This document shows, one piece after another, positions 53,396 to 61,633 of a DNA stretch of 64,000 nt; the first letter of the stretch is position 1, and the number at the start of each line of letters is the position of its first letter. Both the position numbers and the translations under genes were made by a program. The notes beneath the pieces are model-generated. The model did not search any database. It was not told the DNA's origin and saw nothing but the letters and a program-made list of their open reading frames with translations. The stretch comes from Corynebacterium sp. J010B-136 (GTDB lineage Bacteria > Actinomycetota > Actinomycetes > Mycobacteriales > Mycobacteriaceae): positions 1 to 64,000 of the forward strand of contig NZ_PUGE01000004.1 in assembly GCF_002967075.1 (NCBI RefSeq). Reading direction: 5' to 3'.

Positions 53396-54399
53396 CCGAG
53401 AAGCCTGAAACCTTTGAAGGTGACGGCCAGCAGAAGTTTTTCCACCCTGAACCACATACCCAGGGTATCGAGGACTCCCGCAAGCGCCAGCCACCGAAGA
53501 ACCTTGCCGATGGCATGATCAAAGCGCTGCGTCCTAAGCAGTGGGTAAAAAACGTTCTGGTCCTGGCAGCCCCTGCAGCTGCCGGTGCTGATGCGCTCTT
53601 CCATACCCGCACCTTGCTGGATGTGGCCTTGGCCTTTGTCGTGTTCTGCTTGGGCGCTTCGTCGATCTACTTAATCAATGACGCGCGCGACGTCGATGCT
53701 GACCGTGCGCACCCGACCAAGCGTTTCCGCCCAATCGCTGCGGGCGTGCTGCCAGTCAACCTGGCCTATGCTATGTCGGTTGTGCTCATCGTCGCGGCGG
53801 TCGGCCTGTCCTTCTTGGCCACTTCTGGTTTGCAGCTGGCACTGGTCATTGCGGTCTACATCGCGCTGCAGCTGGGCTACTGCTTCGGCTGGAAGCACAT
53901 GCCAGTTATCGATATCGCCCTAGTCTCGTCCGGCTTTATGCTGCGTACGATGGCCGGCGGTGTTGCTGCAGGCATCGAACTGTCCCAGTGGTTCTTGCTG
54001 GTCGCTGCCTTCGGTTCTTTGTTCATGGCTTCCGGTAAGCGCTACTCCGAGATTCTTCTGGCAGAGCGCACCGGCGCTAAGATTCGCAAGTCTTTGGCTG
54101 GCTATACCCCGACCTACCTGCGCTTTGTGTGGACCCTTTCGGCTACCGCGGTGGTAATGAGCTACTCGCTGTGGGGCTTTCAGCTCGCTAATGAAACTGA
54201 AGGCTGGGCGGCTGTCTGGTACCAGATTTCCATGGTGCCATTTACCATCGCCATCCTGCGCTACGCAGCCGATGTGGACCGCGGCCGCGGCGGCGCACCG
54301 GATGAGATTGCGCTAGAAGATCGCACCTTGCAGATCCTCGCACTGCTGTGGCTGGCATGTATCGCCATGGCTGTTTATATCTTCCCACTGTTCGCTTAA
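53392..54399 (+). CDS. ubiA: Decaprenyl-phosphate phosphoribosyltransferase (UbiA family)
   Basis: This 335-residue membrane prenyltransferase superfamily enzyme has 7-9 helices. The first Asp motif NDARDVDADRAHPTKRFRP (about 95-113) binds magnesium and diphosphate. The second Asp-rich region is AADVDRGRGGAPDEIALEDR. The hydrophilic N-terminal 50 residues are an extension. It transfers phosphoribose from PRPP to decaprenyl phosphate, the first committed step to the arabinose donor used by AftB. It overlaps PAP2 by four bases and is followed by a terminator. Confidence 0.93.
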   Translation: MTEKPETFEGDGQQKFFHPEPHTQGIEDSRKRQPPKNLADGMIKALRPKQWVKNVLVLAAPAAAGADALFHTRTLLDVALAFVVFCLGASSIYLINDARDVDADRAHPTKRFRPIAAGVLPVNLAYAMSVVLIVAAVGLSFLATSGLQLALVIAVYIALQLGYCFGWKHMPVIDIALVSSGFMLRTMAGGVAAGIELSQWFLLVAAFGSLFMASGKRYSEILLAERTGAKIRKSLAGYTPTYLRFVWTLSATAVVMSYSLWGFQLANETEGWAAVWYQISMVPFTIAILRYAADVDRGRGGAPDEIALEDRTLQILALLWLACIAMAVYIFPLFA

Positions 54400-54424
54400 G
54401 CGCAACTTACATAAGCAGAAATCG

Positions 54425-54464
54425 AAAGCACCTCATCAGGAATTTTCCTTTGGTGGGGTGCTTT
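54425..54464 (+). terminator. Terminator of the glfT2-PAP2-ubiA operon
   Basis: AAAGCACCTCA (54425-54435) pairs with TGGGGTGCTTT through one G-U pair, ending in TTTT. Confidence 0.88.
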
Positions 54465-54545
54465 TGGCGTCTCGGGGGAGACAATGGTGATTCTCCTGTG
54501 TGTTAAGTTTCCCGGGTGGGTGGGCACCGAGTAACCTCTAAAATC

Positions 54546-56465
54546 ATGCACCATGCCTCAACCCGTACTTTAGTAGAGCGTCAGTCCACCTGGTGGGCTT
54601 ACGGTACGGCTGTGATCGTCGGAGTTGTGGCATTCATCGTCGGTTTCCAGCGCCGCTGGATGTCGGACGATGGACTCATCGTGCTGCGCACCGTGCGTAA
54701 CTTACTTGCTGGCAACGGCCCAGTCTTTAACGCTGGTGAACGCGTGGAGGCTAATACTTCTACGCTGTGGCAGTACATCATCACGCTGGTGCACGTCATT
54801 ACCCGCCAAGAATTAGCGGTCGTCGCACTGTATTGCGCGCTCGGGCTCTCCGTGCTTGCCGTTGTCATCGGCTGCTGGGCTACCGCCCGGTTGTACAAAC
54901 CCGAAAGCGGCCCGGCTGCAACGCCCGTGCACTGGTCCACGTGGACGGTCATTCCCGCAGGCGTGCTGGTCTATATTTCCTTGCCGCCTGCCCGCGACTT
55001 CTTTACCTCCGGTTTGGAGTGGGGGCTGTCCATTTTCTACCTCGCGGTGCTGTGGGCGCTGCTGTTGTGGTGGGCCGGAAACACGGATGGCACCAAAAAC
55101 CTGGACCTTTCCGCTCTCGTTTTAGCCTTTTGGGCGGGGCTGAGCTGGCTGGTACGCCCCGAACTTGCGCTCTACGGCGGGGTAGCGGGCATCGTGCTTT
55201 TCCTTGCACACCGCAATTGGAAAAAGTGGCTCTTAATCCTCGCAGTAGCTTTGCCCGTTCCCGGCGGTTATGAAATCTTCCGCATGGGCTATTACGGATT
55301 GCTCACCCCGCACACCGCGGTGGCAAAGTCCGCCAGTGATTCACAGTGGGGCTCGGGCTTTAACTACTTAGGCGATTTCATCGGCCCCTACTGGCTGTGG
55401 TTGCCTGTTTTGGTGCTCGCCATCGTCGGTGCCTTCGCGCTAAGACATCCATTGAATCTCGCCACCGCGCGGGCTCAAGCTCTGTCCTCGCGCCGCCGGT
55501 ACCGGGACGCATCTGCGACAGATAATAAGAAACAGCGCCGCGCAATGTGGACGTGGATGGATCACGCCCGCTCCGAAAAGGCTGCGGTCATCGTGCTGGT
55601 CGGCTGCGCGCTATTGCACATTATTTATGTACTGCGCGTCGGCGGGGACTTCATGCACGGACGCATGTTCCTTCTGCCGCTCTTCGCTTTGTTGCTGCCA
55701 GTATTTGTGCTTCCACTGAATCTCTTTGGAAATATCATTATTGGCGCGGTCATCACCGCAGCGATTGCTCTTTGGTCACTAGTTATTGCCTATCGCGGGC
55801 TGCCGAATGATTGGTCTGAGTTTGATACCGGCCGCATCATCGTTGATGAGCGTGAATTTTGGACTTATGCCACCGGCCGCGAGCAAGGCCACCCGCCCAT
55901 GAACGCAGAGGATTTCCACGGATCCCCATTCCTTAACGGCTGGGACGATGGAATTGCAGCGCTAGATTCGGGCGATGCGATGATGCTGCGCTATCTGAAG
56001 ACGCCTGAGCCAGAAGAATTTGATTGGCAGCCCATCCCGCGCGATGAAAACCGCACCGACCCGCCCACCGTGTACTTGGTCAACATGGGTATGTCGTCGA
56101 TGAATGCGCCACTGAATGTGCGCGTCCTGGACAATATCGGCCTTGCCACTCCAATTGCTGCACGTCAGCCACGCATTGAAGATGGGCGTGTGGGGCACGA
56201 TAAGAATTTGGACCGCATCTGGCAGGTCGCAGATTCAGCGGTTGATCTCGAGCAACTGCCGGAGTGGATTGATAAAGATGACGCGAAGGCAGCGCGTGCG
56301 GCATTGGAGACGGAGGAATTCCAGAAGCTCTTTGCCGCCTACCGCGACCCGCTGACGGTTAAGCGCTTTCTGGCCAATATCGCATTTTCGCTTGGCGATG
56401 GCCGTACGATGCAGCTTTCCTCCGATCCTTACGATTACCTGCCGGAAAACTTCTCCGAGCGGTAG
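54546..56465 (+). CDS. aftB: Terminal arabinofuranosyltransferase AftB
   Basis: This ~639-residue GT-C membrane glycosyltransferase has about 9-10 helices in the first 430 residues. The catalytic Asp pair is in the first outer loop (RRWMSDDGLIVLR, about residues 41-42). A soluble C-terminal domain (about 440-639) holds no recognised motif. It adds terminal beta-1,2-arabinofuranose to the arabinan, the acceptor for mycolic acids, using decaprenyl-phosphoryl-arabinose. Assignment is by family features and its location between ubiA and a mycolyltransferase. The start is uncertain: a GTG at 54516 would add 10 residues; neither has a clear ribosome site. Confidence 0.9.
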   Translation: MHHASTRTLVERQSTWWAYGTAVIVGVVAFIVGFQRRWMSDDGLIVLRTVRNLLAGNGPVFNAGERVEANTSTLWQYIITLVHVITRQELAVVALYCALGLSVLAVVIGCWATARLYKPESGPAATPVHWSTWTVIPAGVLVYISLPPARDFFTSGLEWGLSIFYLAVLWALLLWWAGNTDGTKNLDLSALVLAFWAGLSWLVRPELALYGGVAGIVLFLAHRNWKKWLLILAVALPVPGGYEIFRMGYYGLLTPHTAVAKSASDSQWGSGFNYLGDFIGPYWLWLPVLVLAIVGAFALRHPLNLATARAQALSSRRRYRDASATDNKKQRRAMWTWMDHARSEKAAVIVLVGCALLHIIYVLRVGGDFMHGRMFLLPLFALLLPVFVLPLNLFGNIIIGAVITAAIALWSLVIAYRGLPNDWSEFDTGRIIVDEREFWTYATGREQGHPPMNAEDFHGSPFLNGWDDGIAALDSGDAMMLRYLKTPEPEEFDWQPIPRDENRTDPPTVYLVNMGMSSMNAPLNVRVLDNIGLATPIAARQPRIEDGRVGHDKNLDRIWQVADSAVDLEQLPEWIDKDDAKAARAALETEEFQKLFAAYRDPLTVKRFLANIAFSLGDGRTMQLSSDPYDYLPENFSER

Positions 56466-56632
56466 AATTTGCCAGTAAATTCTCAAAAACTACTAATTTC
56501 ACTTGATGTGCGTTACGCTTACGTCAACTGTTATCCTTTCGTGATGTTAACGCTTGGGGCTTTCTAAGCGATAGATGTGAAGAACATAAAAATTGCGACT
56601 TGGACGTTGTAGCAAAAGTTATTAGGAGAAAC

Positions 56633-57664
56633 ATGAAGTTCCTTACTGCGACCAGCATGGGGTTTTATCGCCGTGCCATCGCCGTGCTCGCGGCAGTAGT
56701 CATGGTGGCGACCATGCTCACTGTCGCTGGCGCACCGAAGGCAGAAGCTGCTAACCGTGACTGGCTGCGTCCAGACTCCAACGGCTACTGCTCTTGGGAC
56801 CCAGTAAAGTACTGGGTTCAGCGCTGTGACGTGTGGTCTGATTCCATGGGTCGTACCGTTCCGGTTCAAATCCAGCCAGCAAAGCGCGGCGGCAACGCAG
56901 CTTTGTACCTGCTTGATGGTCTGCGCGCGACCGAACGCACCAACGCTTGGGTCAACGACGTCAACGCGGCGCGTTTGTACGAGCCACACAACATCACCTT
57001 GGTTATGCCAATCGGTGGCGCGGCTTCCTTCTACGCTGACTGGGATGGTCCAGCAAAATACGACCTGACTGATCCGGTCAACTACCAGTGGGAAACCTTC
57101 TTGACCAAGGAGCTCAAGGGCTACCTGCAGCGTCAGTTCGGTGTTTCTCCAACCAATAACTCGATTGCTGGTCTGTCCATGGGTGGCACCGCTGCCATCA
57201 CCTTGGCTGGTAAGCACCGTGACCAGTTCCGTCAGACCCTGTCCTACTCTGGTTACCTAGCGACTACTGTTCCAGGTGCGCAGACCCTGATGCGTTTAGC
57301 GTTACTTGATGCTGGCGGATTCAACCTGAACGCAATGTACGGCTCGATGATCAGCCCACGTCGCTTCGAAAACGACCCATTCAACCAGATTGAAAACCTG
57401 CGCGGTACTGACGTCTACATCTCCGCAGGCTCCGGTATCCCAAGCCCATCTGATGCGAATTACCCATGGAACCTCGCATTGTCTGGCGCGGCTTTGGAAG
57501 CAGTAGCCTTGGGCTCCACCCGCATCTGGGATACTAAGGCGCGCGCACTGGGCGTGAACTTCACCGCGAACTACCCAGCAACTGGTATTCACAACTGGAA
57601 CCAGTTTGGTTCACAGCTGTCCAAGACCAAGAACCGCGTTCTGGATGTCATGAACGCTTGGTAA
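56633..57664 (+). CDS. cmt2: Mycolyltransferase (antigen 85 type)
   Basis: This 343-residue secreted enzyme has a signal peptide (residues 1-39, cleavage near AEA-AN). The alpha/beta-hydrolase domain has the nucleophile in IAGLSMGGTAA (Ser182), a His in TGIHNWNQF (about 325) and an acidic residue before it. It transfers mycolic acid from trehalose monomycolate to trehalose or arabinan. It lacks the LGFP repeats of the next gene. AGGAGAAAC precedes the ATG at 56633. It is followed by a very strong terminator. Confidence 0.93.
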   Translation: MKFLTATSMGFYRRAIAVLAAVVMVATMLTVAGAPKAEAANRDWLRPDSNGYCSWDPVKYWVQRCDVWSDSMGRTVPVQIQPAKRGGNAALYLLDGLRATERTNAWVNDVNAARLYEPHNITLVMPIGGAASFYADWDGPAKYDLTDPVNYQWETFLTKELKGYLQRQFGVSPTNNSIAGLSMGGTAAITLAGKHRDQFRQTLSYSGYLATTVPGAQTLMRLALLDAGGFNLNAMYGSMISPRRFENDPFNQIENLRGTDVYISAGSGIPSPSDANYPWNLALSGAALEAVALGSTRIWDTKARALGVNFTANYPATGIHNWNQFGSQLSKTKNRVLDVMNAW

Positions 57665-57687
57665 TACTTTCGTCCTAGCGCAATTAC

Positions 57688-57742
57688 CGCAGCGCCCCCT
57701 GATTTCTTGCTTAAAGCAAGAGGCAGGGGGCGCGGCGGTTTT
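57688..57742 (+). terminator. Terminator of cmt2
   Basis: GCGCCCCCTG (57692-57701) and CAGGGGGCGC (57724-57733) form a GC-rich stem. An inner CTTGC/GCAAG stem lies inside and flanking ACCGC/GCGGT extends it, followed by TTTTCTTT. Confidence 0.95.
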
Positions 57743-57893
57743 CTTTATGGTGTGGTGTGTCGCCATCACGAAAGTCTGAAGTTCAACTTAAACTTAAGCA
57801 CACAACAGACAGCTACTTACTTTAAAATTCGCAGCTGCCGGAGGAGGGGAACCTTCGGGAGATGGGAAGAGCATGACGGTAGTACCGCTATTT

Positions 57894-57922
57894 GGTGCCA
57901 CAACCTGTGGCACCTGATTTTT
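57894..57922 (+). terminator. Hairpin with T run in the cop1 upstream region (possible attenuator)
   Basis: GGTGCCACA (57894-57902), loop ACC, TGTGGCACC (57906-57914), then TGATTTTT. It has the form of an intrinsic terminator but lies ~170 bases upstream of cop1 with no gene between it and the cmt2 terminator. It may be an attenuator or the end of a small RNA. Confidence 0.6.
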
Positions 57923-57963
57923 GGCTATCTCATGACACTTTAAACAAGTGTTGGACTGACAAC

Positions 57964-58015
57964 GTGTTTCGTGCGTTTACCGTTGCCACACACATTTTGG
58001 TGGCGCGCGAAACAC
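57964..58015 (+). promoter_or_regulatory. Large hairpin in the cop1 leader
   Basis: GTGTTTCGTGCG (57964-57975) pairs with CGCGCGAAACAC (58004-58015) through one G-U pair. An inner GCCAC/GTGGC stem lies inside. It ends 66 bases before the cop1 start; the rest of the leader is AT-rich. It could be an RNA stability or control element. Confidence 0.55.
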
Positions 58016-58081
58016 AGGTGTGTCCACTTTTTCTAGCGAGAGAACATAAATTTAATTCACCTACACACCAACGATGAGGAC

Positions 58082-60043
58082 ATGTTCATGCGCTCTAAAG
58101 ATTCCCGTTCCACCGTGCGTAGCCCCCAGGCCAAATCGGCTAGCACCAAGCGTCGCCGCATGGCGCTGGTAGCGCTGCCGACCGCAGCCGTGCTGGGGTT
58201 ATCCCTAATTCCTTTCGCAGGCGCACAGTCCTTGCTGCCAGGTGGCTCGAGCCTTTCTGACTCGGTTGCACCAGGCAACCCACCGCAGCGCGATCCCATC
58301 AACACCACCTACCCAGAGGTAGAAGGCTTGCCAGAAGGCGTTGACGTCAACCGCGTGGAGTACCTCTCCCCACGACACGTCAAGGTCTACATCCAGTCTG
58401 CGGCTATGCCAGATCATGAGCAGGTAGTGCAGATTCTTCTGGCGCGTGACTGGTACTCCCAGCCAGATAAGCAGTTCCCAGAGGTCTGGGCCCTCGATGG
58501 CCTGCGTGCGCGTGACGATGAATCCGGCTGGACCATTGAGACCAATATCGAGCAGTACTACGCCGATAAGAACGTCAACGTGATCATGCCAGTGGGCGGC
58601 GAATCCTCCTTCTACTCTGACTGGGCTGAGCCTGATAACGGCAAGCACTACATGTGGGAGACCTTCCTAACCCAAGAACTCGTGCCAATTTTGGACAATG
58701 AGTTCCGCTCCAATAAGCAGCGCGCCGTCGTCGGTATCTCCATGGGCGGTACTGCCGCGATGAACCTGGCAGAGCGCCACCCATACCTGTTTGACTTCGT
58801 TGGTTCTTTCTCCGGCTACTTGGATACGACCTCCACGGGTATGCCACAGGCGATTCAGGCAGCACAGGCGGATGCTGGTGGATATGACTCTACAAAGATG
58901 TGGGGAGAACCGTACTCGCAGGAATGGTACAACCACGATCCGAAGCTGGGCATTAAAGAACTCAAAGACATCACTACCTACGTCTCTGCTGGTTCCGGCC
59001 AAGATGACTATGGACAGGACAATTCTGTTGCCAAGGGTCAAGCCAACTTAGCTGGCAAGGGACTGGAAGTTCTTTCCCGCATGACCACCGACTCCTTCGT
59101 CAAGCGTGCGAAGCGCGAAGGCGTTGATGTTATCTCCAAGCTGCGCCCCTCTGGTGTTCACAGCTGGGAGTACTGGCAGTTTGAAATGACCCAGGCATGG
59201 CCATATATCGCCGATACCTTTGGTCTGGGTGAGGTCGACCGCGGTGCTGACTGTGAAGTTACCGGCGATATCGCGACGGTGACCGGCAATGGTGAAATCG
59301 GCAACTGCCTCAACAATGAGTACAAGGTGGAAGACGGTAAGGCACAGGACTTCTCCGGCGGTACCGCGTACTGGTCACCGGATAACGGCGCACATGCGCT
59401 ATTTGGTCGTATCGATGCGCGCTATGCCCAATTAGGCGGTCCGACCTCCTGGCTGGGCTTCCCACTCACCGGGGAGAAGACCACCCCGGATGGCAAGGGT
59501 CGCTTCGTGCACTTTGAAAACGGTTCGATCTACTGGACCGCATCGACAGGCGCATATGCCGTCACCAAATCCATGATGGGCATCTGGGGTAAGAATGGCT
59601 ATGAAAACGGCGATCTGAAGTACCCAACCGGTGCAGTGACCAACATCGAAGGCGGCGGACAGTTCCAGAACTTCCAAAACGGCGTCCTGGTCGAAGCCAA
59701 GGAAGGAAACTCCAAGAAGGGCTACATCGTCCACGGAGCGATTGGCGCAAAGTACAAGGAGATGGGCGGCCCTAACTCCGCAGCCGGTGCACCACGCGGT
59801 GGCGAGAAGAAGATCAAGGGTGGCTTCTTCCAGGAATTTGAAAACGGCAATATCTACTGGTCCGCATCCTCCGGCGCGCACTTCATTCCATACGGTGACA
59901 TTTTTGACCACTGGGGTGACAACGGCTACGAGAACGGTAAGTACGGCTACCCAACCTCCGACCAGGAGGACATCCTCGCTGGCGGGCTGAAGCAGGACTT
60001 CCAAGGCGGCACCATCCGCCAGACCATGGGCCGTGTGCACTAA
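58082..60043 (+). CDS. cop1: Major mycolyltransferase with LGFP repeats (PS1-like)
   Basis: This 653-residue secreted enzyme has a basic N-terminus and signal peptide (cleavage near residue 48, AGA-QS). The antigen-85 domain (about 75-385) has VVGISMGGTAAM (Ser220), VSAGSGQDDYG and a His in SGVHSWEYW. A C-terminal region (about 415-645) contains four LGFP-type repeats such as LGGPTSWLGFPLTGE and FHWGDNGYENGKYGYP-like units, each ending in F(E/Q)NGxIYW. The repeats tether it to the cell wall. This is the Cop1/PS1 layout, the main mycolyltransferase of C. glutamicum. The lipoprotein gene follows after 13 bases. Confidence 0.95.
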   Translation: MFMRSKDSRSTVRSPQAKSASTKRRRMALVALPTAAVLGLSLIPFAGAQSLLPGGSSLSDSVAPGNPPQRDPINTTYPEVEGLPEGVDVNRVEYLSPRHVKVYIQSAAMPDHEQVVQILLARDWYSQPDKQFPEVWALDGLRARDDESGWTIETNIEQYYADKNVNVIMPVGGESSFYSDWAEPDNGKHYMWETFLTQELVPILDNEFRSNKQRAVVGISMGGTAAMNLAERHPYLFDFVGSFSGYLDTTSTGMPQAIQAAQADAGGYDSTKMWGEPYSQEWYNHDPKLGIKELKDITTYVSAGSGQDDYGQDNSVAKGQANLAGKGLEVLSRMTTDSFVKRAKREGVDVISKLRPSGVHSWEYWQFEMTQAWPYIADTFGLGEVDRGADCEVTGDIATVTGNGEIGNCLNNEYKVEDGKAQDFSGGTAYWSPDNGAHALFGRIDARYAQLGGPTSWLGFPLTGEKTTPDGKGRFVHFENGSIYWTASTGAYAVTKSMMGIWGKNGYENGDLKYPTGAVTNIEGGGQFQNFQNGVLVEAKEGNSKKGYIVHGAIGAKYKEMGGPNSAAGAPRGGEKKIKGGFFQEFENGNIYWSASSGAHFIPYGDIFDHWGDNGYENGKYGYPTSDQEDILAGGLKQDFQGGTIRQTMGRVH

Positions 60044-60056
60044 GGAGCGTTAAGCG

Positions 60057-60566
60057 ATGAAGCGACTAATGACAGGCACGCTCGCGCTGCTAGCTACTTT
60101 CACCTTGGCAGCGTGTGGCTCTGCCACTGTAGAAAGTGGCTCGGAAGTTTCCCCTGATGCCACCGTGGCACCACTAGAGCGCGGTGACGGCGATCTGTCG
60201 TCCTCGTCTGAGTCAGGAACATCAAAGGAGACGAGTTCGAAGGAGGCGAAGGAGAGCACGGAGGCATCGACAAGCAAAAGCGAACCAGCGCCTGAAGACC
60301 GTGGCGCGCAGGAAGTAGAACAAGCCCCCACCCCGCAAGTTGATACTTCCAATGCTGGATTCCTCGACGCCGTTGCAGGCGGCGGAGTCGACATAACTGG
60401 TGTAGAAAACCAACTTGTTAGCGCAGCTCACACTGCCTGCAACCCAGACGATGACGTCACCGTACTGGCCGTAGCGGGACAGCTTGTAGAGCAAGAACGC
60501 ACGGACAAGGACGTTGAGGAAGTCGTCGCATTGATCAACGAACAGGCACAGGCAGCCTACTGCTAG
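60057..60566 (+). CDS. DUF732-type lipoprotein
   Basis: This 169-residue protein has a lipoprotein signal with lipobox LAACG (Cys about residue 20), a Ser/Glu/Lys/Thr-rich linker (about 40-85), and a C-terminal domain with GFLDAVAGGGVDITGVENQL and Cys residues at about 132 and 169. That pattern fits the DUF732 domain common in mycobacteria. Function unknown. It lies between cop1 and the cutinase-like gene, probably co-transcribed with cop1. Confidence 0.82.
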   Translation: MKRLMTGTLALLATFTLAACGSATVESGSEVSPDATVAPLERGDGDLSSSSESGTSKETSSKEAKESTEASTSKSEPAPEDRGAQEVEQAPTPQVDTSNAGFLDAVAGGGVDITGVENQLVSAAHTACNPDDDVTVLAVAGQLVEQERTDKDVEEVVALINEQAQAAYC

Positions 60567-60612
60567 CAAAATTCTTGATCCTTGCCAGGATAATGGAGTA
60601 GAACTTCCCCCT

Positions 60613-61554
60613 ATGAGAAAAACACTGACTATCCTCGCCGTAATCATTGTTCTAGTGGTGGTCGGCGGGGGAGCCGCGCAGTACTTAATGCGTGAGACTT
60701 CCAGCCCATCCGGCGATGGCGACCGCACGCCGGCGCCTGGGGAGTCTACTGAAGCTGCGCCCGAAACCCCGGAGCAACCAGAATGGTGCCCGGCTTATGA
60801 GTTCATTTCCGCGCCAGGTACATGGGAATCATCGGCTGACGATGACCCCTTCAACCCGCAGGCGAACTCACGTTCTTTCATGCTGTCTATAACTAATCCT
60901 TTGAAAGAACAATTCGGTGAAGACCAGGTACGTGTGTGGACCTTGCCTTATACCGCGCAGTTTCGAAGTATTCAATCTCAAAAGGAAATGAGCTACGACG
61001 ACTCCCGCAACGAAGGCCGCGCGAAGCTGGAAGGTGAACTGAAGTGGATGCACGGTGAATGCCCACAGACGCAGTTCATCCTGGCTGGCTTCTCTCAGGG
61101 AGCTGTAATTGTGGGCGATGTTGCCGATGATATTGGCGGCGGCACAGGCGTTATTCCTGCCGAATCCGTCGCGGGTGTAACAGCGATTGCTGATGGCCGC
61201 CGTGAAAATGGTGTCGGCATCAACCCTGGTTACGAAGTAAAGGGCATCGGTGCAGAAATTGCACTACAGCCAGTGACAGGATTAGTGCAGTTGGTTGTGC
61301 CAGGCGCCTCCATGCGTGGACCACGCCCGAATGACTTCGGGTCCTTGGCTGACAGGACTTATCAGATCTGCGCTCCATCGGATAGTATCTGCGATGCGCC
61401 GCACAATATTAGCAATGCCGCGGAACGCGCAATGGAGCTTATCGAGGCCAATGGCATACACGCGCTCTATGCCTCAAACGACAAAGTTATCCCAGGCATG
61501 ACCACCAATCAGTGGGTTGTGGGCTGGGCATCGAAAATCATAAACGGCGGCTAA
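60613..61554 (+). CDS. Cutinase-family envelope protein (ElrF/Culp6-like)
   Basis: This 313-residue protein has an N-terminal membrane anchor (ILAVIIVLVVVGGGAAQYL, about 6-24), a Pro/Glu linker and a cutinase domain (about 55-310). The nucleophile motif is ILAGFSQGAVIVGD (Ser about 162); CAPSDSICDAPHN and the C-terminal SNDKVI hold the other catalytic residues and a disulphide. In mycobacteria and C. glutamicum the gene next to fadD32 is a cutinase-like thioesterase/TMM hydrolase or envelope lipid regulator (from memory, cg3180). The role is inferred from position. Confidence 0.88.
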   Translation: MRKTLTILAVIIVLVVVGGGAAQYLMRETSSPSGDGDRTPAPGESTEAAPETPEQPEWCPAYEFISAPGTWESSADDDPFNPQANSRSFMLSITNPLKEQFGEDQVRVWTLPYTAQFRSIQSQKEMSYDDSRNEGRAKLEGELKWMHGECPQTQFILAGFSQGAVIVGDVADDIGGGTGVIPAESVAGVTAIADGRRENGVGINPGYEVKGIGAEIALQPVTGLVQLVVPGASMRGPRPNDFGSLADRTYQICAPSDSICDAPHNISNAAERAMELIEANGIHALYASNDKVIPGMTTNQWVVGWASKIINGG

Positions 61555-61633
61555 CTTACTGTCAGGTAACGTTTTAGACAATAATACTGATAGTTTTAAA
61601 TGCCTAAGTTAACACTTCTTTAAAGGAGATTCC

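Noticed and set aside
57707..57943. Small frames between cmt2 and cop1
   Set aside because: They start inside the cmt2 terminator stem and run through hairpins; no coding character.
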